A stretch of 23,002 nt of DNA from Purshia tridentata (lineage: Eukaryota; Streptophyta; Magnoliopsida; Rosales; Rosaceae). Position 1 is the first letter of the stretch. Each line of letters opens with the position of its first letter. A program made the position numbers and the translations under genes. Below the pieces are notes generated by a model that saw only the letters and a list, made by a program, of their open reading frames with translations, ran no database searches and was not told the origin of the DNA. The DNA lies in the NCBI GenBank assembly GCA_003254885.1, contig QANT01008491.1, positions 1-23,002 of the forward strand. The letters run 5' to 3'. This document shows positions 11,101 through 20,286 of this stretch, in pieces.

Positions 11101-13252
11101 GTCAGACTCGATGCATTTGAGAAGTTTCTGCAAGAACTTCCACAATCCCGAAGTCGTGCTGTCATGGTATCTCAAAGTTTCCTTTTCATGTTTAACAGTA
11201 CCTGTATGGCTGTATCCTGTTAGTATCATAAAGTCATGAAAAGGGGAAAAATAAAAAATGGAGCGTTCTATGTCTTTTTTGGTGTTCTATTTTTTCTTCT
11301 ATTGACGCAGTGTGGATTTCAAACACGTATCAGCTCTTAGGCCGTGCAAAATATAATAGTAAAGAACAAACAAAACAACCATTTTTTGACTTGAATAATT
11401 TGAGTGCCAACATATTTGTGTCTGCATGTGTCTGAACTGTTGATTGCACAAATTCTTAGATTGAATGAAGTCATGTTAAAGTGGGCTATGCTTTGTTCTG
11501 AATAGATTCGGCAAATGTATTAGATCATTTGAATTAGGATTTACAGCCTTTATTTTGGATGAGCAAATGAATTTTATATACTAGACGTTTTACCATTAGA
11601 ATTTTGATGTGTTGGTGGAAACGTGAATGGAAATATCAATTTCATAGTTCAATTTAAACACCAACGTTTGTGGGAAATGGCTTCTAGTAGGCAGCAGATT
11701 TAAAAGATTGTATTGAAGCATATATTAAAAGAAGAGGAAAGGTGTAGGTTCTATGAATTGAACTTTCTTCTGGTGATAATAATTTCCAATGCCGCACTGT
11801 AATGGGAAGAGAATAATTTGAACTTCATAGGGAATCAAGAGATCCATTTGAATGAATGACTTAAAAGAAAAGATATGGATTTGAGATGAACGCTAAATTA
11901 ATTGAAGAAACTAGATACCATTAGATAGAATGTATTTACAGTCGATTTGGAATACTAATGTGCAAAAAATCATTGAAGTCCTTGTGTTTTCTGCTTTTTC
12001 TTCTGGATTTGATAGCGATTTAATTTTATAATGTCAACTGTAACCAATTAAACATTTTTTCTTTTTCTTTTTTTGTTTTTCTACAGGTTGTGCATTTTGT
12101 TCCTAAGGTGGGGTCATCAGAGACTGAATGTGCAAGCCTTCGCGAGGTAACTTACACCCATGCTGATAATACCATATATATCTCGTTCCCTATTTCTGGG
12201 CTACCTTTGTCATATTAAATTTTGTTGCCCTGCAGGTTGGAGATTCATACATTTCGGATGGGAGAGTGGGTTTTGCTGAGCCTTATTCTGGAGTGGAACT
12301 TTATATTTGCCCTCCCCATAATAAAACCGTTGATATGCTCAGCAAGATCATTCACAAGCAACACATTGAGGCACTTAACACTATTGATAATGGCCTTGTT
12401 GGTGTTATTGTTTGGAGAAAATTAACTTCACCAAACTCTTCATCGCACCACAAGCACATCTCAAAAAAGCAGCAATATACTACATCTTCTAGGAAACAGC
12501 ATGATACAAATTTGAATACCAATTTCACATCCAAACCATCCCAGCCTCGGGGGAGCTTACCTCCTCCCAATGCTGCACCTGCACATGAGGATGATGATGA
12601 TGTCCCTCCCGGGTTTGGCCCTCCAACTTCCCGGGATGAGGATGATCTCCCTGAATTCAATTTTAGTGGTGGATCAAATCCGTCTGTGCCACGGTTGTCT
12701 GCCCAAAGGCCCTCAAGGGGGCCTGGGGCTGCCCCAATATACCCCAAATCTCATACCCCCTCTCGTCCTGTAGATCAAATGAGAGAGTTGATACACAAAT
12801 ATGGACAAAACAACAATAGCAGTGCCTTTCAAGGAGGGGTTGCATGGAATGATGACGATGATGACATCCCAGAGTGGCAGCCCAATGTACCCCAACAATC
12901 CCAACCCCAGTACCAGCGTCCACAGCTACAGGCAGTGAATAACTTTCAGCAACCAATGCTGAGACCCCATTTGGTAAATCAACCACATGTGGGATCTGCT
13001 CTTCAACAGCAGCAGCGATTGCAATCTCTACAACCCCAAGTGAATGTGGCACCAGCCCTACAAAACCCTAATCTCTCTTGGCAGCAGCAAGGCACTTATT
13101 GGGGTCCACCCCAACAGGGTGGTGGAATGTGGGCAACTAATATAGGTTGTCAGCCCGAAGTAGGGCAGTTTTATGGGGAATCTGAGAGAGTAACAGCTGC
13201 TCAGTCGGGCATTAACTGGCGACAAAATGCTCCTAAAAGTAGAGGCTTTTGA
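8198..13252 (+). CDS. TFIIS central domain plus SPOC domain nuclear protein, 4 coding exons
   Basis: Exons 8198-10383, 11046-11166, 12087-12146 and 12236-13252 join in frame to 1127 aa, all with GT-AG introns. The order is: a 22-residue repeat region (about 7-205); a TFIIS central (TFS2M) region from about 225, whose first helix is split off by a long insert and whose core is about 395-480 (LFNLKDRNNPELRERV, MSGEIPPERL); an acidic low-complexity middle; a SPOC domain about 706-851 (EHVWAGSLQLN to GVIVWRK); and a Pro/Gln-rich tail with acidic motifs. Plant relatives are At5g25520 and At5g11430; animal PHF3/DIDO and yeast Bye1 share the TFIIS-SPOC core. In that group TFS2M docks on RNA polymerase II and SPOC binds phosphorylated C-terminal-domain repeats, so a role in transcription elongation in the nucleus is likely. 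No PHD finger is present. Confidence 0.93.
8216..8812 (+). repeat. 22-residue (66-bp) degenerate tandem repeat in the coding sequence
   Basis: Residues 7-205 of the SPOC/TFIIS protein consist of about nine diverged units, mostly exactly 22 residues, with the rough pattern [ST]Q.L..PNK.M..MEP...G. Examples of unit heads are SQRLPLSSMEMGQLEP, PQQLSISNKQMELMLEP, THQLSIPNKRLAQME and SQHLPAPNKKMVKME. Two units are 19 residues and one is 23, so indels kept the frame. The DNA copies are too diverged for recent expansion. Confidence 0.75.
10140..10240 (+). repeat. Short coding repeat (TSDSHA units)
   Basis: Between the TFIIS and SPOC domains the protein carries K-TSDSHATIN-TSDSHAVIK-TSESA, a 9-residue unit repeated two to three times. 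The region is hydrophilic and probably disordered. The repeat may be length-variable. Confidence 0.65.
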
Positions 13253-14161
13253 GTTTTGATTTTTTTTCCCCTCCATGTAAAGTTAATGTTTCTTTTGTAT
13301 TCTTGAAGATTTGTAGTTTTGTAAGCATAAGTGTTCTATAGGTTGTAGTTTTTCAACAAAAACGTGAGCTCTTATGCTACTCTTGCTAAACCAAGTAAGG
13401 AGAAAGTAGATCGTAGCTGCAGAACCTCTTTTTTTTATTTTATAGCTTAGGTCAATTTTACTTCTCTTTTTCTCTTTTCAAATGGAATACGCTTTCATGT
13501 TTCGGATGGAACCTTATTTATCTTGGAACAAAAATAAGAACGTGGAATTTTTATGAGACCAAAAAGCTTGTCTTAAAGTTTAATTTTGTCTGCCTTTCTT
13601 CTTGTCGAAGTTACTTAATAATTGACTTTAGTTGGTTAGAGCCTTGAAGTTCATAATATTATTGAGTAATGGCCAAGTATTCGTTAAGTTCTTGGAGGAC
13701 ATATATGCAAAGCTTGTTTCTCATTTCTGCTCTTTTGCGAGTTTCGGAAAGGATCTGATTCTTGTGATTTGCCACCTTGGTGCATATAATTTCTTTCCTA
13801 GCGACCTCTTTTCTGGTTAATTGATTTTGTTAACAATGAGAGCTCCTAGGACTACCCACCATTTTTAGTAAGGCCATGGATAAGAGATAAAAGATATTAA
13901 AGGTTTATGTTCTTGATGGTGCAAGCATTACATATTCTGATCCAATATTTTGATTCTGAATCAATGGTTGGGACTGACTCTTTATACATCTGCCTGCTTT
14001 TACGTGGGAACTATGCAGTATATGCACAAAAGGAAGCTCTTCTAGTACAACAATATGTAGAACTGTCAAGACACAGTGCCTGCGTTTCTGGGTTTTTCAT
14101 TTTAATCATTCGTAACACACATATACATGCAATGAGGACTCTGGACGATACAGGAGAATTC
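13253..14161. other. Convergent intergenic region, SPOC/TFIIS and DnaJ 3' ends
   Basis: This is the tail-to-tail gap between two convergent genes. The first few hundred bases are the 3' untranslated region of the SPOC/TFIIS gene; no canonical AATAAA is obvious. The remainder is AT-rich, with only chance frames. The DnaJ 3' untranslated region enters from the right, probably down to about 14280. Confidence 0.5.
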
Positions 14162-14210
14162 ATCATCCTCATATACATTTTTTTTTCGGTCGAATCATCC
14201 ACACATACAT
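14162..14210 (-). mobile_element. Minimal poly(A)-type retroposon scar with 17-bp flanking duplication
   Basis: ATCATCCTCATATACAT (14162-14178) and ATCATCCACACATACAT (14194-14210) match at 15 of 17 positions. They flank a 15-bp insert, T8 then CGGTCGA. On the minus strand this reads TCGACCG plus a poly(A) run, which fits a 5'-truncated LINE or SINE copy reduced to its tail. A near-identical tail occurs at 18413-18432. Confidence 0.5.
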
Positions 14211-14482
14211 TAAGGACCAGCAATGACAAAATACATGAAACTAACCCTAAAAAGAATTAAACAAACACTGATTGATGACAGAGAAAGAAAAAAAAAATAT
14301 TTATATATATACAGAAAAGTATGGAGTAATCAGTCGGTACAATATATCAAACGCTACTGATTTAGTGCAGAGACACCCCAGCCTGCAAATTAAACAAACG
14401 CATCTTTGACTCCTGTGCGAGTTCATAACTACCCATACTGTTGTCCAATCTACAATGGGAGAGAGGTCATCATGACTCTTCT

Positions 14483-16384
14483 TCAACCTGCCAAAGCGCG
14501 TTTAAGGCCAGCTCGTTGCTCCGGGGTCAATCTTGTAGGGAACCTTACCTCAAATTTGATCTTCAAGTCACCCCTATTGCCAGGCTCTTTTGCTATTGGC
14601 ATGCCCTCCCTGGCAACAACAAACTCGTAGCCCGGGCTCACTATGTCAGTCACTGGGATCGATAGTTCCCGACGATCAAGTGTGGTAAGGTGCAATGTGG
14701 TTCCACCCAATGCCTCCGCTAATGTCACCCTTTTGTTCATAATGAGGTCATTGCCATCTCTCTGGTAAATGTCATGGGGCTTCTCATCAATCACAAAAAC
14801 AAGGTCTGCTGGAAGCTGGCCAGGCTGCTCATTACCCTTATCTGGGAATGTAATCTTGGTTCCCTTCTTCCATCCTGGCTTCACATCAATGGTCAATATC
14901 TCTGTTTCTGGCACTTGACGTCTGGAATAAACCAAACAAGTCAACTAGATTAAAACCATGAAAGAAACTATGACTCGTTCTAACACCACAAGTTTCAAAT
15001 AAGAGTCCAGCTAATCAATCAATGATGTAGATTGGTAATTTGTCAACATAACATGGGAGATTGTTTAGAAAAATTTTTTTTCCAAAAAAACTATATAATT
15101 GTAGATCCTAACATGGCTCTTAGCTAAATAGATGATCACGTAGGCCATTCAATGCACTGTCAAGCATTATAATCATAGTTACCATGTAAGGCGGATGAAA
15201 TGAAATATTGAATGCTAGACCCTCTTTAAACAACAACCAAATCAATCCATGAAAGAAAATAGGGACAGTGTTAGAGTGAAAATACCCATTTTTATCAACC
15301 ACAGTCCTTGAGATTTTCATTTTCCTTGTTGATCCAGAATACAGTTCCTCAAGGCTGCAAGGCAATTTGCTTTCTACTGGTGGTGGTTTCTTTGGTGTAA
15401 CACCCTCACTATATGATTTTCGAAACATATTTTCGCCGCCTCCGCCAAATCCCCCAAAAATCCCTCCTGACCCATCAGACGAGTATCTCATGGACCTCCC
15501 AGGTCCTGATGACCCAAATCCAAAGGGACTACTTCCAAAGAATTCTGCAAAGATATCCTCTGCGTTTCTAGGATTGAATCCACTTGATCCACTGTCACTG
15601 CCATTTCCATATGGGAACCCACCACTCCCAGGTGGTGGCATGTCTTTCAATCCTTCTTCACCATACTGGTCATAAATTTGCTTTTTCTGAGGATCACTCA
15701 AGACCTGAATGCACAAACAAGGGTTTCATTCTTTGAAAGTTACTCAGTACACCAATATGAAATATTAACTGTTTTCAGATATAATAGAGCATATATAGAC
15801 ACTGTACCAAAAGAGCCATTTAATGCAATCTATAACAAAACACAAGCAAATGCTTTGTACCCCAAAAGGTTGTGAATGCAGATGTTGGGAAAGGGAAGAA
15901 GATTCAAGTTCTAAAAAAATCATTGGTTGAGCCTGATACAACTATTTGATCTTCTTGAGAGCTTATGCAAATTTCTGTAAATCATTAATTAATTGAGGTC
16001 CTATTGCCATCATTTGTTTGCTTACTACCCAATACTCCATACCAGAAAAAATTTAACTTTCAAAGCCCACAATTCCTATCACCCAACAGAACAACTCTAA
16101 AATATGGCAAGTGACAAAATCAACAAGCTTAACCCATTTCATTTTGGAATGCACATAAGTAATATACACAGGAGAATGAGTGTGCAACAAGAATACCAGA
16201 AAGAAAGAGAATTACATGCCTCATAGGCCTCAGAGATCTGCTTGAATTTGGCTTCTGCTTCTTTTTTGTCATTGGGGTTCTTGTCAGGGTGCCATTTAAT
16301 GGCCTGCCTCCTATACGCCTTCTTTAGATCATCATCCGTAGCATTCCTGTCCACCATCAATATGTTATAGTAATCCACCCCCAT
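14483..16384 (-). CDS. Class II (B-type) DnaJ/HSP40 co-chaperone, 3 exons
   Basis: Exons 16384-16220, 15704-15286 and 14921-14483 (minus strand) join to 340 aa. The J domain (1-66) starts MGVDYYNIL and has an intact HPD at 32-34, the motif that stimulates Hsp70 ATPase. A Gly/Phe-rich linker runs about 72-165. The C-terminal substrate-binding domains run about 166-340, with [20 protein letters not shown] at 210-229. CxxCxGxG zinc motifs are absent, so it is class II, not class I. Length and layout match plant relatives such as At5g25530 and At2g20560 (about 335-350 aa). It should deliver unfolded clients to cytosolic or nuclear Hsp70. There is no signal peptide and no CaaX end. Intron 1 (15705-16219) has a GC donor (GAG|GCATGT); intron 2 (14922-15285) is GT-AG. 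It is convergent with the SPOC/TFIIS gene. Confidence 0.95.
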
Positions 16385-16513
16385 TCTTTATTTCCTTTCT
16401 TTTTCTCTTGTTCTTGATCAACAAAACCCACTATTCCAATTCAATCACTATCAATCAGATCAGATGCAATTCTTCTAAACTAGAACCTTTCACAAACACC
16501 CAGATCAGCATCC

Positions 16514-16515
<2 letters not shown>

Positions 16516-16551
<36 letters not shown>
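16516..16551 (-). repeat. (CT)18 microsatellite, GA tract in the DnaJ leader or promoter
   Basis: Eighteen perfect CT units lie 132 bases upstream of the DnaJ start codon. Read in the gene's direction this is a (GA)18 tract. GA/CT tracts near plant start sites can bind BBR/BPC GAGA-type factors; here that is inference. A perfect tract of this length is probably polymorphic. Confidence 0.9.
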
Positions 16552-16552
<1 letters not shown>

Positions 16553-18396
16553 AACCAAAAGTACATACATGAAGATGGTCAAAGATTGTCAGAGACCCAG
16601 AAAGAAGAAGATGGTGAAATGGGAATTTCAATTGTGATTGGTCTTCTTCAGAATCTATTGCAAGAAGCCAAGAGAGAAAAGAGAGCTATGATGTCATGGT
16701 TCCTGAGAAATGGTCTTTTCCTCGTTCAACGTTGTAAAAGACATTATTGTATGTGTGTGAGTTTTGTTAAGACCGCGTTAAATGCTTGATGGATATTTTA
16801 TCCAATTACCGAAGCTCACGGACATGTTTCTTCTGAGACCTCTACAAGTTTAACCGTACAACAATGTCGGTCTAACTTAAGCTGAACCCCGAGTGCCTCA
16901 CATACAAATACAATGACGGCTGAAGCCTATTTAAAAGCTTTTGAGGCTGCTCCAACCTCCAAGTCCAAGCCTCCAAGAACGAACATATACTCTCTGAGTT
17001 TAGCTTTTATATTCATGCAATGGGATCACATCATGAATCGTCCAATTATATGCAATGTTAAAAGTTTGATCGTGGGAGATGTGCTTTATTCACTAAAAGC
17101 TTGCATATGCTTGAAGATAGTGTAGATGTTTCTATTATCTTTGCACGACATTAGTACACAGTAAGTTATAAATACAAGTATAATTGTATTATCATTCAAA
17201 ATACGATCCATTATAATAAAAGGAACAAAAAATGATTATATATATGGTCACCTATTTTGACTTTTTTCATTGTTTATGATATCTATAAAATGGTATAATA
17301 AATTGTTTACATATCATCTTAATTTCATGTCTATACTCTAGCAATTTAAATATATCCAAAATAAATTTCAGATAAAATAAAATTATATTACAATGAAAGT
17401 TATTATATATTAGACATCCTAATCTTTTGTTAGTTTCGACCTCTGTTTGGAAGACATAACAAGCCTGGACAACACAAAAGAGTAAAAATTTCATTGTGAG
17501 CCAACTTTTCTGATGGAGAAAGAAGAAGGTAAAGACAGCCAAAGTAAATTATGAATGAAGAAATTTGTCATAAGGTAACCCATGTATTTGGAGGGAACAA
17601 TTATCCTGAGGTCTTAAGAACACTTTTATTAACATTTGGCCATCTCCATCTCTTCTTCCTCCACCAAAAAAACAGCTCATACTGATACTTTAACTATTTA
17701 GTGCTGTCCATACCTGTCCAGCAGTCCAAACAAAGCCTTGTAGTCCAGTGGTAGGCCTATAAAATGGGTTACTTTGAGTTGACCCGACATGACCTGCCTA
17801 TGATAAAACATGGGAAATGAATCAATAGTATGTACATGGAAGTACAGGACACATCTAACTTGCATCAATTGTTTCCATATATGTCATGAACTTGTTTATT
17901 ACAACTTACAAGTACAACAAAATTGATAGAACTTGAAACATTCCCATGGGGGGGATGATAAAACTATCGACATAAGAGAAAAGGCTAGTTCTAGCACAAA
18001 GCAAAAGGGGCATATTTGCTATTTCAAAAGATCACACTGCAGATACCAGTTATATAAGACAGGCTTCTTTGCGCAATTTCTCTCTTAATTGCTCGTGTGC
18101 TTATCCTTTCACCATCCTGCTCCCACCATAAGGTTCACAAAAGAAATCCCAGCGGCAATGAAGGCTCTCATGTAGTGCTTGTGCCAATTCCTGGTGGACA
18201 TCTCTGTTATTTCAAAATCAGAACTTGGTTCAATTTCTGGTGGTTCTCCTGACTAGAGGTTGAGATTGACCCTTGAGCCAATTCCTCCACTTTGTGCACT
18301 CAGTTCTAGGAGTGGATAACAGGTCCCTGTTGAATACATGACACAGCATGTCAAAGACAATTCCTGTGCAGTCTTCTAAGCTCTGTTAAAGCAGTA
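16552..18396. other. DnaJ upstream region and gene-poor AT-rich intergenic DNA
   Basis: 16552 to about 16800 is probably the DnaJ promoter, though no TATA box or clear heat-shock element was found. The stretch 17130-17560 is very AT-rich. From about 17690 to 18396 the composition is more balanced. On the minus strand it has a good acceptor at about 18329 (ATTCAACAG before GGACCTG) and a 30-codon frame at 18109-18201. This could be a distal non-coding exon of the PPR transcript or a separate RNA. No recognisable protein family is present. Confidence 0.4.
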
Positions 18397-18448
18397 AAGA
18401 CCCCTGCCCAACCTTTTTTTTTTTTTTGGTCGAAGACCCCTGCCCAAC
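18397..18448 (-). mobile_element. Minimal poly(A)-type retroposon scar with exact 16-bp duplication
   Basis: AAGACCCCTGCCCAAC occurs exactly at 18397-18412 and 18433-18448. Between the copies is a 20-bp insert: C, then T14, then GGTCG. On the minus strand the insert is CGACC followed by a poly(A) run, as from target-primed reverse transcription that stopped almost at once. The exact 16-bp duplication makes a chance repeat unlikely. Confidence 0.65.
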
Positions 18449-18484
18449 TAAATATTTTTCCTGCAGAGCAGATTATATGGAACT

Positions 18485-18787
18485 AATTATAAAAGAGGAA
18501 ATCACAAAAATGGTCTATTTATTATTCGCTATGTCTTGTTTTGGTCCACAAATTTTTTTAAGTACTATATTAGTTCAGTAATTGTCTCATTGTTCCATTT
18601 TGTCCCTCAAAGTCAACTCATTGGTACAAAATTGAGAGGCTAAATTGTCCGATTTTGCCAGATTTGGACCAAAATGTAACTTTTAGACAATTCGTAGATC
18701 AATATGGCATTTAAAAAAATTTGTGGACCAAAACGAGACTTGGTGAATAATAAGTGGACTATTTCTGTAATTAACTCAATTATAAAA
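18485..18787. mobile_element. Complete Mutator-like MITE (283 bp) with 10-bp target duplication
   Basis: The element is 18495-18777. Its two halves are inverted copies over about 115 bp without gaps. A 24-bp block (18538-18561 against 18711-18734) is a perfect inverted match, and both lie 43 bases from their ends. The ends read GAGGAAATCACA and, reversed, GAGTTAATTACA. Flanking direct repeats AATTATAAAA lie at 18485-18494 and 18778-18787. A 9-11-bp duplication with long terminal inverted repeats points to the Mutator superfamily. No coding capacity, so it is non-autonomous. Confidence 0.85.
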
Positions 18788-19747
18788 AGACCAGATCAAT
18801 TTTCAGCAAGTTCCACTTGAGATTAGCTTTTACTTGCTTTTCCTTTGGGAAATTGCTAGCCTTACTCTTAAGAGGAAAGCACTAGAAATGAGTGTATGAG
18901 CACGTGCATGCATACATATGACCATATAATTTTCTTAACATACTAGAGTTGAACTATATATACATACTATCAATTCTTTCCCTAAAAAGTTCATTATGTA
19001 AACGGAAACATGGAGCAGTACATGCAACTACAATGCAAATTACTTGCATCACCTAAGATGATCAAAATAAATTAAAACTTACCATATCTAATCAGAAGAG
19101 TAGGTATACTTCATAATCAAAGATGAAATGGTGACACAGATACCCCAACTAGCATCATATGCACAAGAAAGCTGTGGAAAAACCATTTCTTCTAGACTTG
19201 ATATCTGAGATTAGAAAATATAGTTGGGTCAAATAGATAAAATTCCCATAAATCTGCCAAAGCCAGTTTAGGATATGAGCCATAAGGAAGCTGACCTTAA
19301 CTTGCATTGGAAAGAGATATGAGGAACAATTCTTCATGAAATGTCAGGATAAAGAACTATTCCCCTGGGTCAGAAACAAGATCATTGTTGCAATTATGCA
19401 TCCCTGTTGAACAGAAAATTAAGAAGCACTATATGATTTAGCACGCAAAATCAACCAATCTCCAACATGCAGATTTAATAGTGCCTCAGAAAATTATCAG
19501 CATCAAAGAAAACAAAGCCAATGACTTCATTTTAGGAATTATTCCATTTAATCTAGGAACTCTTTCTCAATAAGGACACGTAAAGATAGAAAGTCTAACA
19601 TGGTGGACAGATAGAAAACAATGCATATTAAACCTTCCAAACCTTTCAGCCGAGTAATGTGCTTAGGGTGTTTATATCTAGTTAAACTTGACTTTTGCTA
19701 AACTAGCTGAAGAGAAAGCGGATGCCATACTTGGAAGTTCATAATTA
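18788..19747. other. Intergenic or PPR 3' non-coding region
   Basis: No supported protein. On the minus strand an acceptor-like TTTCTGTTCAACAG ends near 19403, followed by a balanced-composition stretch. This would suit an untranslated exon of the PPR transcript. The rest is AT-rich and unremarkable. Confidence 0.3.
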
Positions 19748-19976
19748 GCCTATTGCATTACAAAAAACCAAACCAAGTACAGATATCTACTTCCTCCCAA
19801 TTCTTTAACTCAACCAAGCTTGTCACAAGTTCCCAACTAGTTGACCTGATCTCATTGTTGCAGCCTATTGCATTATAAAAAACCAAACCAAGTATAGATA
19901 TCTACTTCCTCCCGATTCTTTAGCTCAACCAAGCTTATCACAAGTTCCCAACTAGTTGACCTTATCTCATTGTTGC
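19748..19976. repeat. 115-bp tandem duplication, two copies
   Basis: Copies at 19748-19861 and 19863-19976 are offset by 115 bases and differ at 6 of 114 positions (about 95% identical). Five of the six differences are transitions. No coding frame spans it. If the PPR 3' intron model is right, it lies inside that intron. Confidence 0.9.
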
Positions 19977-20191
19977 TTTACTTGCAATACAAACGGTTTT
20001 TGATTTATATTATGCAAAAAGTAAGCATCAAAAATGAAAAAAAGAAATAGGGGAATTAATGGCAAGTTTGAACTACATGCATAATTATTTTTATACAATT
20101 GTTCCATCTTCAAAACTATAAAATTTTAAAAAATTAAAATTAAGATAGAAGTTCTTAAGCTGCTAAAAGATATGAGATAAGGATCCTCTTT

Positions 20192-20193
20192 AC
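20192..20193 (-). other. Possible splice donor in the PPR 3' untranslated region
   Basis: About 93 bases after the PPR stop codon the minus strand reads AATCAG|GTAAAG, a near-consensus plant donor. Candidate acceptors lie near 19403 and 18329. Spliced 3' untranslated regions occur in some plant PPR genes. Only the donor match is seen; splicing is inferred. Confidence 0.35.
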
Positions 20194-20286
20194 CTGATTG
20201 AAGATTTTAATCTTCTTGGAATGGTTCATTGCTCAAGATGAAGGCTTTATATGAAGTCAACAACCCTAAATCAATTAGCTTGTCAT

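Noticed and set aside
13907..14260. 117-codon plus-strand frame
   Set aside because: It is in AT-rich convergent intergenic DNA and spans a retroposon-like scar. No family resemblance.
14406..14665. Plus-strand frames opposite the DnaJ last exon
   Set aside because: They are antisense shadows of a strongly supported C-terminal domain.
16586..16789. 67-codon plus-strand frame upstream of DnaJ
   Set aside because: It lies in the divergent-side promoter of the DnaJ gene. No homology recognised and nothing to support translation.
17731..17770. tRNA- or SINE-like TAGTCCAGTGGTAGGCC
   Set aside because: It resembles a tRNA A box, but no B box or cloverleaf follows, and no poly(A) or flanking duplication was found.
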